Shown: positions 43,896 through 55,371, counted from the stretch's first letter. The stretch: DNA of 64,000 nucleotides from Pseudomonas sp. MTM4 (GCF_019355055.1 NZ_CP048411.1:4325001-4389000); one strand, 5' to 3'. Translations and numbers: made by a program. The notes: generated by a model not told the origin, from the letters alone.

Positions 43896-46523
43896 ATGGC
43901 GAAGATCGACGCGCGACTGCGCGAAAACGTTCATCTGCTCGGCGAGCTGCTGGGCAATACCATTCGCGAGCAGCACGGCGATGCCTTCTTCGACAAGATC
44001 GAACGCATCCGCAAAGGTGCCAAAGGTGCGCGCCGTGGGTCGATCGACGATGCTCGGTTGCTGCAGGAAACCCTTGACGGGCTGGCTGACGATGAATTGC
44101 TGCCGATGACCCGAGCCTTCAACCAGTTCCTCAATCTGGCCAACATCGCCGAGCAGTATCACCAGATCCGGCGTCGCCGACCCGGCGAGCCGGCGCCTTT
44201 CGAGGCCGGTGTGCTGAGCGGGCTGCTCGAGCGGCTCAAGGGCGAAGGCTTCGCTCAGGAATTCGTGGCGCGGCAAGTGGGCCGGCTGGATATCGAACTG
44301 GTGCTGACCGCCCACCCGACCGAGGTGTCGCGGCGCACCCTGATCCAGAAATACGACGCCATCGCAGAACAGCTGGCGGCGCGTGACCACACCGACCTCG
44401 GCGCGGCGGAGCTGGCGCAGATCGAGCTGCGTCTGCAGCGATTGATCGCCGAGGCCTGGCATACCGAGGAAATCCGCCGCAGCCGACCGACTCCAGTGGA
44501 GGAGGCGAAGTGGGGCTTCGCTGTTATCGAAAACTCGCTCTGGCAGGCGCTGCCCAATGTGTTGCGACAAACCGATCAGGCGCTGTGCCACAGCACCGGC
44601 TTGCACCTGCCGTTGGACGCCGCGCCGATCCGTTTCGCCTCCTGGATGGGCGGCGATCGCGACGGCAATCCCAACGTGACGGCGAAGGTGACCCGCGAGG
44701 TGCTGGTGCTGGCGCGCTGGGTGGCGGCTGATCTGTTCCTGCGCGATATCGAGGGGTTGATCACCGCGCTGTCGATGCAGACCGCCAGTGAAGAGCTGCT
44801 GCGTCACAGCGGCGAGTCGGCCGAGCCCTATCGTGCACTGCTCAAGCGGCTACGCGGACGGCTGCAGGCGACGCGCGACTGGGCCGGTGGCGCTCAGCAG
44901 CCGGCGTCGCCTGCGGTACTGCAGGACAATCGCGAGCTGCGCGAGCCGCTGGAACTCTGCTACCACTCGTTGCATGCGTGCGGCATGGGTGTGATCGCTG
45001 ACGGCGCTTTGCTCGATACGCTACGTCGGGTTGCCGCGTTCGGGTTGTTTCTGGTGCGCCTCGACATCCGTCAGGACTCGGCTCGGCACGTCGCCGCCTT
45101 GGCGGAAATTACCGATTATCTGGGCATAGGTCATTACGACCAGTGGGACGAGCAGCAGCGCCTGGATTTCCTCCAGCGCGAGTTGACCAACCGCCGTCCG
45201 TTGCTGCCTCCACATTTTCAGCCTTCGGAGGAGACCGCCGAAGTGCTGGCGACCTGTCGCGTGGTAGCGCAGGCGCCAGGTGCGTCGCTCGGCTCCTATG
45301 TCATCTCCATGGCTCGCGGCGCGTCGGATGTGCTGGCGGTTCAGTTGTTGTTGAAAGAGGCCGGCCTACAACGGCCGATGCGCGTCGTACCGCTGTTCGA
45401 GACGCTCGATGACCTGAACAATGCCGGCCCTACCATTGATCAGCTGTTGGGTCTGCCAGGTTATCGCCAGCGCTTGCATGGCCCGCAGGAAGTGATGATC
45501 GGCTATTCGGATTCGGCCAAGGATGCCGGAACCACAGCGGCGGCCTGGGCGCAGTACCGCGCGCAGGAACGCCTCGTCGACATCTGCCGCGAGCATCAGG
45601 TCGAGTTGCTGCTGTTCCATGGCCGTGGAGGCACGGTTGGCCGTGGCGGCGGGCCGGCTCATGCGGCGATCCTGTCCCAGCCGCCCGGGTCGGTGGCGGG
45701 GCGCTTCCGCACTACCGAGCAGGGCGAGATGATCCGTTTCAAGTTCGGGCTACCGGATATCGCCGAGCAAAATCTCAGCCTGTATCTGGCTGCGGTCGTG
45801 GAAGCGACCCTGCTGCCACCGCCGATGCCCGAGCCGGATTGGCGCGAAACCATGGATCAGCTGGCTGCTGCAGGCGTCGAGGCCTATCGCGGCGTGGTAC
45901 GCGATCATGCGCAATTCGTCGACTACTTCCGCCAGGCCACGCCCGAGCAGGAATTGGGTCGGCTACCACTGGGCAGCCGACCGTCGAAGCGTCGAGAAGG
46001 CGGAATCGAGAGCTTGCGTGCGATTCCGTGGATATTCGCCTGGACCCAGACGCGCCTGATGTTGCCCGCCTGGTTGGGCTGGGAGCACGCGCTAGAGACC
46101 GCGCTGGAGCGTGACGAAGGCGATCGGCTGAGGCTGATGCGCCAGCGTTGGCCGTTTTTCAGCACGCGCATCGATATGCTTGAGATGGTCTTGGCCAAGA
46201 CAGATGCGGAAATCGCCAGTCGCTACGACGAGCGGTTGGTCGAGGCGCAGTTACAGTCGCTGGGTCGCGATTTGCGTGACAGATTGTCGCAGGCTGTGGC
46301 GGCCATACAGCGTGTGACTGGCCAGTCCGAGCTACTTGCGCACAGTCCTACGACCCTCGAAGCCTTCAGTCTGCGCAACACTTATCTCGATCCTCTGCAT
46401 CTGATGCAGATCGAATTGCTGGCCCGTGCGCGACAGCAACAGACCCCGGCGGAAAGCCCGCTGGAGCAAGCTCTGTTGGTTAGCGTCGCAGGCATTGCAG
46501 CGGGATTGCGCAACACCGGATAG
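43896..46523 (+). CDS. ppc: Phosphoenolpyruvate carboxylase
   Basis: 875 residues, normal for bacterial PEPC. Catalytic His140 in [11 protein letters not shown], substrate region [10 protein letters not shown], and the mobile Gly-rich loop [16 protein letters not shown]. The C-terminus LRNTG carries the conserved terminal glycine. It fixes bicarbonate on PEP to form oxaloacetate and replenishes the TCA cycle. AGGAA lies before the start. Confidence 0.97.
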   Translation: MAKIDARLRENVHLLGELLGNTIREQHGDAFFDKIERIRKGAKGARRGSIDDARLLQETLDGLADDELLPMTRAFNQFLNLANIAEQYHQIRRRRPGEPAPFEAGVLSGLLERLKGEGFAQEFVARQVGRLDIELVLTAHPTEVSRRTLIQKYDAIAEQLAARDHTDLGAAELAQIELRLQRLIAEAWHTEEIRRSRPTPVEEAKWGFAVIENSLWQALPNVLRQTDQALCHSTGLHLPLDAAPIRFASWMGGDRDGNPNVTAKVTREVLVLARWVAADLFLRDIEGLITALSMQTASEELLRHSGESAEPYRALLKRLRGRLQATRDWAGGAQQPASPAVLQDNRELREPLELCYHSLHACGMGVIADGALLDTLRRVAAFGLFLVRLDIRQDSARHVAALAEITDYLGIGHYDQWDEQQRLDFLQRELTNRRPLLPPHFQPSEETAEVLATCRVVAQAPGASLGSYVISMARGASDVLAVQLLLKEAGLQRPMRVVPLFETLDDLNNAGPTIDQLLGLPGYRQRLHGPQEVMIGYSDSAKDAGTTAAAWAQYRAQERLVDICREHQVELLLFHGRGGTVGRGGGPAHAAILSQPPGSVAGRFRTTEQGEMIRFKFGLPDIAEQNLSLYLAAVVEATLLPPPMPEPDWRETMDQLAAAGVEAYRGVVRDHAQFVDYFRQATPEQELGRLPLGSRPSKRREGGIESLRAIPWIFAWTQTRLMLPAWLGWEHALETALERDEGDRLRLMRQRWPFFSTRIDMLEMVLAKTDAEIASRYDERLVEAQLQSLGRDLRDRLSQAVAAIQRVTGQSELLAHSPTTLEAFSLRNTYLDPLHLMQIELLARARQQQTPAESPLEQALLVSVAGIAAGLRNTG

Positions 46524-46698
46524 GTTCATTCGGGACGGTCGGTCCGATGTCGTTTCGTGCCGATGGCGACGGTTTTCCGTCTCCATTGGCCGGAGCGAAG
46601 GTCGCCAGGGGCAGGCCATGGGCGCCGCTTGTCTGCGTTCTGTGCGCTGTGTATCGTGTTCAACCTTTTGTCGCATGGCGACAGACCAGAATCTTTGA

Positions 46699-47415
<717 letters not shown>

Positions 47416-47432
47416 TCTAGCCAGGCAAACCG

Positions 47433-47456
47433 AACGGCCCGCTTGCGGGCCGTTTT
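47433..47456 (+). terminator. Terminator after adk
   Basis: AACGGCCCGC/GCGGGCCGTT forms a 10-bp stem with a TT loop and then TTTCGTT. Confidence 0.88.
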
Positions 47457-47556
47457 CGTTCGTATCGCATTCACGCCGAGCCGAGTTGTCCATAAGGAAT
47501 CTGGCATGGCGCAGCTGCTACAATCGCCGCCTTTTTTCGACTGACCGGAACTGCCG

Positions 47557-48234
47557 ATGACCACGCTGTTGGCCCTGGATACCGCCACTGAAGCCTGCTC
47601 CGTTGCGCTGCTGCATGACGGCCGCGTGCTGAGCCATTACGAGGTGATTCCGCGGCTGCATGCGCAACGGCTGCTGCCCATGATCCAGACGCTGCTGGCT
47701 GAGGCGGGGATTGCCTTGTCGGCCGTCGATGCGCTGGCGTTCGGTCGTGGCCCCGGTGCCTTTACCGGCGTGCGGATCGCGGTTGGCGTGGTACAGGGGC
47801 TGGCGTTCGCGCTGGAGCGTCCAGTATTGCCGATTTCGACACTCGCTACGATCGCTCAGCGTGCGTATCGCGAGCATGGCGCCGAGCAGGTGGCGGTCGC
47901 CATCGATGCGCGCATGGATGAAGTTTATTGGGGCTGTTATCGCGCCCATGAAGGCGAGATGCAGCTGGCCGGGATTGAAGCCGTACTGCCTCCGGAACAA
48001 GTCGGTTTGCCGCGTGATGGCTCCGGCAACTGGTTCGGCGCTGGCACGGGCTGGCGCTATGCCGAGCGCCTTGCCGTACAACCCGCGGCGGTCGATACCA
48101 CGCTGCTGCCGCATGCAGAAGATTTGCTGCACCTGGCCAGTTTCGGCTGGCAGCGCGGGGAAGCGGTGGAGGCCGATCAGGCCCAGCCGATCTACTTGCG
48201 TGACAACGTCGCGACGCCAAAGGCTGCGCGGTGA
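47557..48234 (+). CDS. tsaB: tRNA threonylcarbamoyladenosine biosynthesis protein TsaB
   Basis: 225 residues, an inactive ASKHA homologue that scaffolds TsaD and TsaE in t6A37 synthesis. It begins LALDTATEACSVALL, with the conserved GRGPGAFTGVRIAVGVVQGLAFAL (about 64-87) and STLATIAQRA. GGAA lies before the ATG. The gene order adk-tsaB is conserved in Pseudomonas. A 120-residue hypothetical follows at 60 bp. Confidence 0.95.
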   Translation: MTTLLALDTATEACSVALLHDGRVLSHYEVIPRLHAQRLLPMIQTLLAEAGIALSAVDALAFGRGPGAFTGVRIAVGVVQGLAFALERPVLPISTLATIAQRAYREHGAEQVAVAIDARMDEVYWGCYRAHEGEMQLAGIEAVLPPEQVGLPRDGSGNWFGAGTGWRYAERLAVQPAAVDTTLLPHAEDLLHLASFGWQRGEAVEADQAQPIYLRDNVATPKAAR

Positions 48235-48293
48235 CGGACGGCGTTGCCAATCCCGAGGCGGCTCGCTAGAGTCGACTCACTTCGTACAGGTGA

Positions 48294-48656
48294 ATGATGC
48301 GCCTCAACGGTCTCGCCCCTTCTGCTTATCCCATCGAGTACGTTCCCCAGCGGGAAAACGTGCCGGTGCCTTATCGCGAGAGCGAAAAGGCGGTTGAGCA
48401 GGCGCGTCGATCCAGCATTTCCCCGGCTGAGCAGGCCGACAGCACCTACGAACACCTCGCACGCCGCCCGCAAAACGAGCCTACCGACTACATTTCGGCC
48501 GTCCCCGGCGATTTCATGCCGTCGCGCTTCGAAGCCATGATGGAGCGTCCGTTGACCAGCCGTGCCACCCAAGCGTTGCAGAGCTATGGCACCACTGCGA
48601 GCTTCAGTGCCGATCTCGACGCGCACGAAGTACTCGGCCTGGATATCTACGCCTAA
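48294..48656 (+). CDS. Conserved hypothetical protein downstream of tsaB
   Basis: 120 residues, or 119 if the second of two adjacent ATG codons is used. Polar and probably largely unstructured (YPIEYVPQRENVPVPYRESEKAVEQARR, then SRATQALQSYGTTASFS). No signal peptide or membrane segment. The tail DLDAHEVLGLDIYA resembles small pseudomonad proteins that often follow tsaB, but no function is known to me. Confidence 0.75.
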   Translation: MMRLNGLAPSAYPIEYVPQRENVPVPYRESEKAVEQARRSSISPAEQADSTYEHLARRPQNEPTDYISAVPGDFMPSRFEAMMERPLTSRATQALQSYGTTASFSADLDAHEVLGLDIYA

Positions 48657-48671
48657 GGCGTCGCGCATCGC

Positions 48672-49535
48672 GTGGATCTTCCCTATTTTCTCGGCTGCCC
48701 TTCCTGGAACGAGCCTCCCTGGCGTGGATCGCTTTATTCCCTGGGATTGCCTGCGACCGAATTCCTCGCGCGTTATTGCTCGGTGTTCAACACCGTGGAA
48801 GGCAACACGACGCTTTATGCCTGGCCGTCGGAGCAAAAGATCAAGCGCTGGGCGGCGCTGATGCCTGAAGGCTTTCGCTTCTGCGCCAAGCTGCCGCGCG
48901 AGATCAGTCAAGCGTCGGATCTTCGTGACGTACTGGACCTGGTTTTGTCGTTCCGTTCGCTGCTGGCGCCGTTGGGCCAAAGAGTCAGCCCGTTCTGGTT
49001 GCAGTTGCCGGCCACGTTCGGCCCGGCTCGCCTGGGTGAGCTGACGCAGGTGATCGAGACCCTGAATCGACCGCTTGCTGTGGAAGTGCGCCACACCGCC
49101 TTCTTCGCCAAGGGCGAGGAGGAACGCGCGCTGAATCGGTTGCTGCACGGGCGGGGCGTGGAGCGTATCTGCATGGACACCCGTGCGCTGTTCAGCTGCC
49201 GGTCACGCGATCCAGCATTGCTGCATGCGCAAAGCAAGAAGCCACGGCTGCCGGTGCGGCCCGCGGCGTTCAGCCAGTTCCCGCAGGTACGCTTTGTCGG
49301 ACATCCGGAGCTGGAGGCGAACGATCCCTTTCTCACGCCTTGGCTGGACAAGGTGGCGGGTTGGATCGAGGCGGGCAAGCAGCCCCATGTCTATCTGCAT
49401 ACTCCGGATAACCGTCTGGCGCCGGATCTGGCCATGCGCTTCCATGATCAGCTCGCGCGGCGCTTGCCAGGTCTGCCGCCGCTGGCAGTGCCTGCGATGC
49501 AGAGCGAGTCGCAGCTGTCGCTGCTTGGCGACTGA
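48672..49535 (+). CDS. DUF72 family protein
   Basis: 287 residues from a GTG start. DUF72 TIM-barrel features: N-terminal GCPSWNEPPWRGSLY, FNTVEGNTTLYAWPSEQKIKRW, FRFCAKLPREISQ, and the C-terminal HVYLHTPDNRLAPDLAMRFHDQL. The family is widespread (E. coli YecE) and of uncertain enzymatic role. The gene sits 15 bp after the preceding hypothetical, probably in the same transcript. Confidence 0.9.
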   Translation: MDLPYFLGCPSWNEPPWRGSLYSLGLPATEFLARYCSVFNTVEGNTTLYAWPSEQKIKRWAALMPEGFRFCAKLPREISQASDLRDVLDLVLSFRSLLAPLGQRVSPFWLQLPATFGPARLGELTQVIETLNRPLAVEVRHTAFFAKGEEERALNRLLHGRGVERICMDTRALFSCRSRDPALLHAQSKKPRLPVRPAAFSQFPQVRFVGHPELEANDPFLTPWLDKVAGWIEAGKQPHVYLHTPDNRLAPDLAMRFHDQLARRLPGLPPLAVPAMQSESQLSLLGD

Positions 49536-49596
49536 GGCGGCGCTGCGTGACGAAGCCGCCCTGCAACCTTGAATCGCTCGCGTTGCCAAAGCCAGC

Positions 49597-50289
49597 ATGA
49601 CGTTTGGCCGCTTCTTCCTATTGCTTCTGCTCGCGCTCGCCGGGTTCGTTTACGCGGTGTGGCGCGGTCACGTCGACGTTCCGTCGAAGTGGAATCCCTG
49701 GGCACCGCTGGATATTCGCGAGACGCCGAACCTGTTGACGCCCTACAAGCTGCAGCGCCTGCAGAGCGACCGCGCGCTTTGCGAACAGGCGCTGACCACC
49801 TCCGATCTGGATTACGTGGCAGTTCCTGACAGCACGCCGCAACCTGGCTGTCCGGTGGAAAACGCCGTGCGCGTTACCGGCTCGGCGGTGCGCTTCAATG
49901 GCGCGTTTCTCGCGACCTGCCCGCTGGCCGCGGCCTATGCGCTGTTCGAGCGGCATGGACTGCAGCCAGCGGCGCAGCAGGTATTTGGCCAGCCGGTGGT
50001 GCGTGTCGACCACTTCGGCAGCTTTGCCTGCCGCAATATCGCGCGTAGCAACAGGCGCAGCCAGCACGCGTCCGCCAACGCGCTGGATCTGGCCGGGTTC
50101 AGATTGCAGGACGGCACACGCATAACCGTCGCGCGCGACTGGAACGGCGACGACGACAAGGCGCGCTTCCTTCGCCAGGTAAAGGCAGCTGCCTGCGATG
50201 CGTTCAAGATCACCCTGAGCCCCGAATACAACGCAGCGCATCACGATCATTTTCATGTCGATATGGGCGGTTTCGGCATGTGCCGCTGA
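49597..50289 (+). CDS. Extensin-like family protein, putative periplasmic peptidase
   Basis: 230 residues. The N-terminal signal anchor ([17 protein letters not shown]) suggests a periplasmic domain. The C-terminal extensin-like domain (about 65-230) contains [14 protein letters not shown] and [11 protein letters not shown], giving a His-Asp-His zinc set as in LAS/M15 peptidases. It probably cleaves peptidoglycan peptides; this is by fold analogy only. Cysteine pairs ([28 protein letters not shown]) could form disulfides. Confidence 0.85.
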   Translation: MTFGRFFLLLLLALAGFVYAVWRGHVDVPSKWNPWAPLDIRETPNLLTPYKLQRLQSDRALCEQALTTSDLDYVAVPDSTPQPGCPVENAVRVTGSAVRFNGAFLATCPLAAAYALFERHGLQPAAQQVFGQPVVRVDHFGSFACRNIARSNRRSQHASANALDLAGFRLQDGTRITVARDWNGDDDKARFLRQVKAAACDAFKITLSPEYNAAHHDHFHVDMGGFGMCR

Positions 50290-50344
50290 GGCGTGTCGGC
50301 ATCGCCTCTGGCAAAATGCGGCGTTTCTGTCTTCCGAGCTCCGT

Positions 50345-51127
50345 ATGACTGCCTCATCCCCGTTGGTCCGTGTCGAAGCCCTTGCCCCCGAGTTCGTCGA
50401 GCAGGCGCACGCTTGGGCGTCGCGGTTGGACTTGCCGACGCAAGCGGACGAGGCGGAATTCGCCCTGCAGCTAGGCGAGGACGGTTTGCAATTGCAGCTG
50501 CTCGGCTCGCAGGCGCCGGGGCCGGTGCGAGTGGATTTCGTCGAAGGCGGCGCCGCGCATCGTCGGCAATTCGGTGGTGGCAGCGGACAGATGATTGCCA
50601 AGGCGGTCGGGATTCAGCCCGGCATTCGGCCCAGCGTGTTGGATGCGACCGCCGGGCTCGGGCGCGACGCCTTCGTGTTGGCGACGCTGGGCTGCGAAAT
50701 GGTGCTGTTCGAGCGTCAACCATTGATCGCCGCACTGCTGGAGGATGGTCTGGCGCGAGCGCGAGACGATGCCGAGGTGCGTCCGATCGTCACGCGCATG
50801 CGCCTGCTTCGTGGCAACGCCATCGATTTGATGAAGCAGTGGAAGGATGAGCCACCCCAGGTCATTTATCTTGACCCGATGTTTCCGCACCGGGAAAAGA
50901 GCGCGCTGGTGAAAAAGGAAATGCGTCTGTTTCGGCCCTTCGTCGGTGACGACTTGGACGCCGGTACGCTGCTGGAACAGGCGTTGGCGCTGGCCAGCCA
51001 CCGCGTGGTGGTGAAGCGGCCGCGCAAGGCGCCCGCAATAGACGGCCCCAAGCCGGGCTACAGCCTGGAAGGTAAGTCCAGCCGTTACGACATCTACCCG
51101 AAGAAGAAGCTGTCCGCCGGTCAGTGA
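50345..51127 (+). CDS. rsmJ: 16S rRNA (guanine1516-N2)-methyltransferase
   Basis: 260 residues from the ATG at 50345; the frame opens at 50255 but that part overlaps the end of the previous gene. SAM-binding motif [18 protein letters not shown], motif [21 protein letters not shown] and the C-terminal [13 protein letters not shown] match RsmJ (YhiQ). It methylates G1516 of 16S rRNA. Confidence 0.93.
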   Translation: MTASSPLVRVEALAPEFVEQAHAWASRLDLPTQADEAEFALQLGEDGLQLQLLGSQAPGPVRVDFVEGGAAHRRQFGGGSGQMIAKAVGIQPGIRPSVLDATAGLGRDAFVLATLGCEMVLFERQPLIAALLEDGLARARDDAEVRPIVTRMRLLRGNAIDLMKQWKDEPPQVIYLDPMFPHREKSALVKKEMRLFRPFVGDDLDAGTLLEQALALASHRVVVKRPRKAPAIDGPKPGYSLEGKSSRYDIYPKKKLSAGQ

Positions 51128-51354
51128 TCGCTCAACGAGCACGCTGACTGTACGTACTTCAGCACTCCGCTACGACCCTCTCCCTTGAGCCTACGCGCTT
51201 CGCTGGCAACGTGTCGCCGTGCCGAAAACGCATCGGTCGAGTTTCCGATGCCGTTGCGTTGGCCTTGCTTAATATCGCCAACGGTGGCATTGCTAGTCCT
51301 GACCGTTGCAGCTGAACGGTGGTTTACCAGATCGCGTTGAAGGGAGAGCAATAT

Positions 51355-51774
51355 ATGCAAATCCAGGTACATAGCGATAAACACATCGAAGGAAGCGCTC
51401 GTCTCGTAGGCTGGGTCAGTGGCGCTGTTGCCGACAAGCTGGATCGATTCGACGACGACGTCACCCGCGTCGTGGTGCACCTGAACGACGAAAACGGCGC
51501 CAAGGCCGGCGCGCAGGACAAGCGCTGCCAGATGGAGGCCCGGCCGAAAGGTCAGCAGCCGATTTCCGTCACGCACAAGGCGGCTTCGCTGGAATTGGCC
51601 GTCGATGGCGCCGTCGACAAGCTCAACAACGCCCTCAAGCATCAATTCGGCAAACTGCGCAGCAAACGCGCAACGGCGCCGACGCCTATCGAAGGCGAAA
51701 CCCTCGAAGTACAGGACAGGGATGCGTTGCTGGAGGCGGACTTTCTTGCCGATGAGCAACTGCGTACCTCCTGA
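51355..51774 (+). CDS. HPF/RaiA (S30AE-like) family protein
   Basis: 139 residues from the ATG at 51355 with GGGAGAG upstream. The fold region QIQVHSDKHIEGSARLVGWVSGAVADKL and EARPKGQQPISVTHKAASLELAVDGAVDKL follows the ribosome hibernation factor pattern, with an acidic C-terminal tail after QFGKLRSKR. It may bind 30S subunits or act on another RNA-protein surface. It is distinct from the rpoN-linked hpf. Confidence 0.82.
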   Translation: MQIQVHSDKHIEGSARLVGWVSGAVADKLDRFDDDVTRVVVHLNDENGAKAGAQDKRCQMEARPKGQQPISVTHKAASLELAVDGAVDKLNNALKHQFGKLRSKRATAPTPIEGETLEVQDRDALLEADFLADEQLRTS

Positions 51775-51830
51775 AACCAGCCGTGCCATGTGAATTTGGC
51801 ATAGCCCGATCGCATGGCCGCCATCGAAAC

Positions 51831-51857
51831 AGCAGGCATCGCTCCGCGATGCCTGCT
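51831..51857. other. Strong hairpin in the 51775-52082 spacer
   Basis: AGCAGGCATCGC and GCGATGCCTGCT form a perfect 12-bp stem with a TCC loop. There is no T run, so it may be a REP-like repeat as much as a terminator. The rest of this 308-bp spacer has no recognisable gene. Confidence 0.6.
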
Positions 51858-52082
51858 CCTTGCCTCAGTTACCGCTCGGTCCACCTGATCCTATTCGGCA
51901 ATAGCGCGACCACCGGGCCTATCGATCTCCTGTGCCTGTGCTATACCCATTGAAGGTATCGCACGAGGACCGCCGACGACCGGCGCGCTAAGCTCGTGGC
52001 GGACCTTGACGAGAGGGGGGGCAATTGGCGCGTGGCGGCATCGCTTAGGAATTGCCACGGCCATCAGTCAGGAGGTGGCACC

Positions 52083-52343
52083 ATGACCATGATGCAATGC
52101 GAATACCGCGATCACATCATTACCGCCGAGGTAATGGAGCACCCCGGCACGCCGACGCCCTGGGCGGGCGGTTGCCGAATCACAAACCCGCAAGGACAGA
52201 CCAGCCGGCGCATGGCGCTCCCGGTCGGGCACGCCTTCATGGCGGAACTCGATAAAGCGCAGCGGGCGTCCATTGCCCATGGCAAGTGGCTTGTGGATCA
52301 ATCCCTGAACCAAGGCAGACAGTTGTTCGATAAGGTGGCTTGA
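52083..52343 (+). CDS. Small hypothetical protein
   Basis: 86 residues; a strong AGGAGGTG (52070-52077) precedes the start, and an intrinsic terminator follows, so this is a well-defined single-gene unit. The fold appears soluble: MTMMQCEYRDHIITAEVMEH, then GGCRITNPQGQTSRRMALPV and a helical end (FMAELDKAQRASIAHGKWLVDQ). I do not recognise a family. Confidence 0.8.
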   Translation: MTMMQCEYRDHIITAEVMEHPGTPTPWAGGCRITNPQGQTSRRMALPVGHAFMAELDKAQRASIAHGKWLVDQSLNQGRQLFDKVA

Positions 52344-52350
52344 ATTCGTG

Positions 52351-52378
52351 ACGGGCCTCGCTTTCGGCTAGGCCCGTT
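52351..52378 (+). terminator. Terminator after the 86-residue gene
   Basis: ACGGGCCT and AGGCCCGT with a CGCTTTCGGCT loop are followed by TCTTTTTCTT. Confidence 0.88.
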
Positions 52379-52499
52379 CTTTTTCTTCCTGCTTGTTCCC
52401 GACGTTTCATCTGTTGAACTGTTGCTTGCTCGAATGCCTCTACTGAAAGCATCGCCTGCCCCGATAGGCAGCAAAACGATCAGGCAGAGGAGCCGTTTG

Positions 52500-52748
52500 A
52501 TGGAACTTCCCAACAAAGACATGCGCACCTTGTTCGAGCAGCTGGGCCTGCCGTCAGACCCGGCCAGCATCGATGATTTCATCGCCAGCCACGCCCCGCT
52601 ACCCAACCACATGAAATTGACCGAAGCGCCATTTTGGAGCGACGCGCAGCGTGCATTCCTGACGGAAGAATGGATAGACGATGCTGAGTGGGTACCGATC
52701 GTCGATGAACTCAACGCTCGACTGCACGAAGAGCAGAAGCAGCCCTGA
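52500..52748 (+). CDS. DUF2789 family protein
   Basis: 82 residues from the ATG at 52500 with GAGGAG about 10 bases upstream; the frame opens at 52422 without a start signal. The sequence fits DUF2789: MELPNKDMRTLFEQLGLPSD, then IDDFIASHAPLP, then EAPFWSDAQRAFLTEEWIDD. Small acidic cytoplasmic protein of unknown role, common in Pseudomonas. Confidence 0.85.
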   Translation: MELPNKDMRTLFEQLGLPSDPASIDDFIASHAPLPNHMKLTEAPFWSDAQRAFLTEEWIDDAEWVPIVDELNARLHEEQKQP

Positions 52749-52845
52749 GGGGCTTGCGGACGGCGGCGTAAACAGCCTCACGGTTTTGTTGCAGCACCCC
52801 GTTTACCTAAAGAAGCGCCCATCCTAGACTTGTCCAGGAGCCGTT

Positions 52846-54408
52846 ATGACTGATCAACGCAACACACTCACGACCCGTCAGGGCCATCCCATCAGCGATA
52901 ACCAGAGCCTGCGCAGCGTCGGCGAGCGTGGCCCGGCGACGCTGGAAAATTATCAATTCATCGAGAAGATCACCCACTTCGACCGCGAGCGAATCCCCGA
53001 GCGCGTCGTGCACGCGCGCGGTACCGCGGCGCATGGATGGTTCGAGCCCTATGGCAAGATCGGTGACGAGCCGGCCAGCAAATATACGCGCGCCAAGGTG
53101 CTGACCAAGGCGGGCGGGCGTACTCCGGTCTTCCTGCGTTTTTCCACCGTGATTGGTGGAAAGGAGTCACCGGAAACCGCTCGTGACCCGCGCGGCTTCG
53201 CCATCAAGTTCTACACCGAGGACGGCAACTGGGACTTGGTGGGCAACAACCTCAAGGTGTTCTTCATCCGCGATGCGATCAAGTTTCCGGACATGATCCA
53301 TGCCTTCAAGCCCGATCCCGTGTCCAACCGCCAGGAAGCCTGGCGCTTCTACGATTTCGTTCAGCACCATCCCGAAGCGCTGCACATGGTGACCTGGGTC
53401 AAAAGTCCCTGGGGCATCCCTGCCGACTACCGGCACATGCAGGGCTCGAGTGTGAATACCTACAAAATGGTCAACGATAAGGGTGAGGCGGTGCTCTGCA
53501 AGTTCTCCTTCGAGCCCAAGCTCGGCGTGAAGAACCTCACCTCCCAGCAGGCTGCTGAAATCCAGATGAAAGACGTCGGCCACGCCACCCGCGACCTCTA
53601 CGACGCCATCGAGCGCGGCGATTATCCCGAGTGGGAAATGGCCGTGCAGATCATGTCCGACGATCCGCACGATGAGCTCGACTTCGACCCGCTGGACGAC
53701 ACCAAGCGCTGGCCCGAGGACCAGTTCCCGCTGCTCCCGGTAGGACGACTGGTGCTTGATCGCAACCCGTCGAACGTCTTCGCCGAAACCGAGCAGGCCG
53801 CCTTCGGTACCGGCGTCCTGGTGGACGGCATCGATTTTTCGGATGACAAGATGCTGCAAGGTCGGACCCTGTCCTATTCCGATACCCAGCGCTACCGCGT
53901 CGGCGCGAATTATCTGCAGCTGCCGATCAACGCGCCCAAATGCCCGTACGCCACCAACCAGCGCGACGGGCAGATGGCGCATTTCGTCGATGGCGGCGGT
54001 AATCCCCACATCAATTACGAACCCAGCTCTGTCGGTGGACTCAAGGAAGCGCCCAAGGCTACACAGGATTATCACCAATGGGTCGAAGGGCATCTGGGGC
54101 GCTATCAGACGACCAAGGCTGCCGCGGATTATCACCAGGCCGGCGAGCGTTACCGCAGTTTCGAGGGCTGGGAGCGCGATGACCTGATCGCCAACATAAC
54201 CGCCGACCTCAAGGAATGCCCTGAGGAAATCTGTCTGCGCATGATCTGGCACTTCTGGCATTGCGACCCGGATTACGGCCAGCGCTTGGCGGAGGGCGTC
54301 GGCGTGGACATCGAAAAGGTCAAGGCGCTGCCGCCATTGGAAGGGCGTGCCGCGCCGGGCGAAAACCTGGCGGGGCCGACCTACAGCAGCGGCGAACACG
54401 AAAGCTGA
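52846..54408 (+). CDS. Monofunctional haem catalase
   Basis: 520 residues without signal peptide. Active-site His in [16 protein letters not shown], distal Asn in VGNNLKVFF, and the proximal haem-ligand Tyr in [12 protein letters not shown]. The length and the C-terminal part of about 30 residues after VKALPPLEG fit small-subunit catalases of about 480-520 residues. It dismutates hydrogen peroxide. AGGAG precedes the start. No OxyR gene is adjacent. I could not decide between KatA- and KatB-type. Confidence 0.95.
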   Translation: MTDQRNTLTTRQGHPISDNQSLRSVGERGPATLENYQFIEKITHFDRERIPERVVHARGTAAHGWFEPYGKIGDEPASKYTRAKVLTKAGGRTPVFLRFSTVIGGKESPETARDPRGFAIKFYTEDGNWDLVGNNLKVFFIRDAIKFPDMIHAFKPDPVSNRQEAWRFYDFVQHHPEALHMVTWVKSPWGIPADYRHMQGSSVNTYKMVNDKGEAVLCKFSFEPKLGVKNLTSQQAAEIQMKDVGHATRDLYDAIERGDYPEWEMAVQIMSDDPHDELDFDPLDDTKRWPEDQFPLLPVGRLVLDRNPSNVFAETEQAAFGTGVLVDGIDFSDDKMLQGRTLSYSDTQRYRVGANYLQLPINAPKCPYATNQRDGQMAHFVDGGGNPHINYEPSSVGGLKEAPKATQDYHQWVEGHLGRYQTTKAAADYHQAGERYRSFEGWERDDLIANITADLKECPEEICLRMIWHFWHCDPDYGQRLAEGVGVDIEKVKALPPLEGRAAPGENLAGPTYSSGEHES

Positions 54409-54421
54409 GCCGCCTCCAGGC

Positions 54422-54451
54422 TTCCGTCTGGCGCAATTGCGCCAGACGGAA
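54422..54451 (+). terminator. Perfect 30-bp palindrome after the catalase gene
   Basis: TTCCGTCTGGCGCAA and its exact reverse complement lie back to back with no loop. It would form a 15-bp stem downstream of the catalase stop. No T run follows, so its role in termination is open. Confidence 0.6.
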
Positions 54452-54558
54452 TGGCGCCGCTGTGACTGAGAAGGGCTGCGGCGTGGTATGCCCGTATAGC
54501 GTGATTCATTAAAATCCTGCTCCCCGCGCGATTGTGCGCAACCGTTCATAGGACAGCC

Positions 54559-55371
54559 ATGAGTTCCGAGCAACCACTCGATATCGACGCGCGTTATGCC
54601 TGCGCCAAAGCCCTTGCTCTCGAGGCGGCACAGCTGGGAATGGAGTACTACCGCAAGCGCGACGCGCTAACGGTCGAGCACAAGGGCGACGACTTGCAGG
54701 ATGTCGTGAGCGTCGCCGACAAAGAGATCGAACGCTTCATTCGCGGTCGGTTGACCGAGCGCTTTCCCGAGGATGGTTTTCTCGGCGAGGAGAGCGGTTC
54801 CGCTGGACTCGGCGCCCGCTGCGTGTGGGTGATTGATCCCATCGACGGCACGGCCTGTTTCGTCAACGGCCTGCACAACTGGTGCGTGTCGATCGGTCTG
54901 CTGATCGACGGCGAACCGCACCTGGGCGCTATCGCCGATCCCAATCATGACGAGCTGTTCCATGGCTGTCTGGGCCGGGGCGCGTTCGTCAACGACAGGC
55001 CCTTGAAGGCGAGCGATGCCACTCATGTAGGCCAAGGCGTGACTGCCACCGGGACCTTTCACCCGCGCGGCAAGGAACACTTCATTCCTTTCCTCGAAAA
55101 GCTGCTGGCTGCGGGCGGCATGTTCTTTCGCAACGGCTCTGGTGCGCTGATGACCGCCTATGTGGCGGCGGGTCGCTTGCTCGGCTATTACGAGACCGAG
55201 CTCAAGAGCTGGGATTGCGTGGCCGGGCTGGTGATGGTCAAGGAAGCGGGTGGACGAGGGAACGACTTCTTCCGCAACGACGGACTGCTGCTTGGCAATC
55301 CTTACCTCGTCGCCTGCCCCGGCGTCTATCCGCAATTGGCCGAGATGATCGGGCCGTCATTGGACGGTTGA
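54559..55371 (+). CDS. Inositol monophosphatase family protein
   Basis: 270 residues from the ATG at 54559 (AGGA upstream). Metal-binding motifs: EESGS (about 83), DPIDGTACFVNG and the C-terminal SWDCVAGLVMVKEAGG. Family members dephosphorylate inositol phosphate, fructose-1,6-bisphosphate, histidinol phosphate or PAP. Which of these applies is not clear from sequence. Its length matches histidinol-phosphatase-like and SuhB-like members alike. Confidence 0.9.
   Translation: MSSEQPLDIDARYACAKALALEAAQLGMEYYRKRDALTVEHKGDDLQDVVSVADKEIERFIRGRLTERFPEDGFLGEESGSAGLGARCVWVIDPIDGTACFVNGLHNWCVSIGLLIDGEPHLGAIADPNHDELFHGCLGRGAFVNDRPLKASDATHVGQGVTATGTFHPRGKEHFIPFLEKLLAAGGMFFRNGSGALMTAYVAAGRLLGYYETELKSWDCVAGLVMVKEAGGRGNDFFRNDGLLLGNPYLVACPGVYPQLAEMIGPSLDG

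Noticed and set aside
53167..54573. 468-residue minus-strand frame opposite catalase
   Set aside because: Antisense shadow of the catalase gene.
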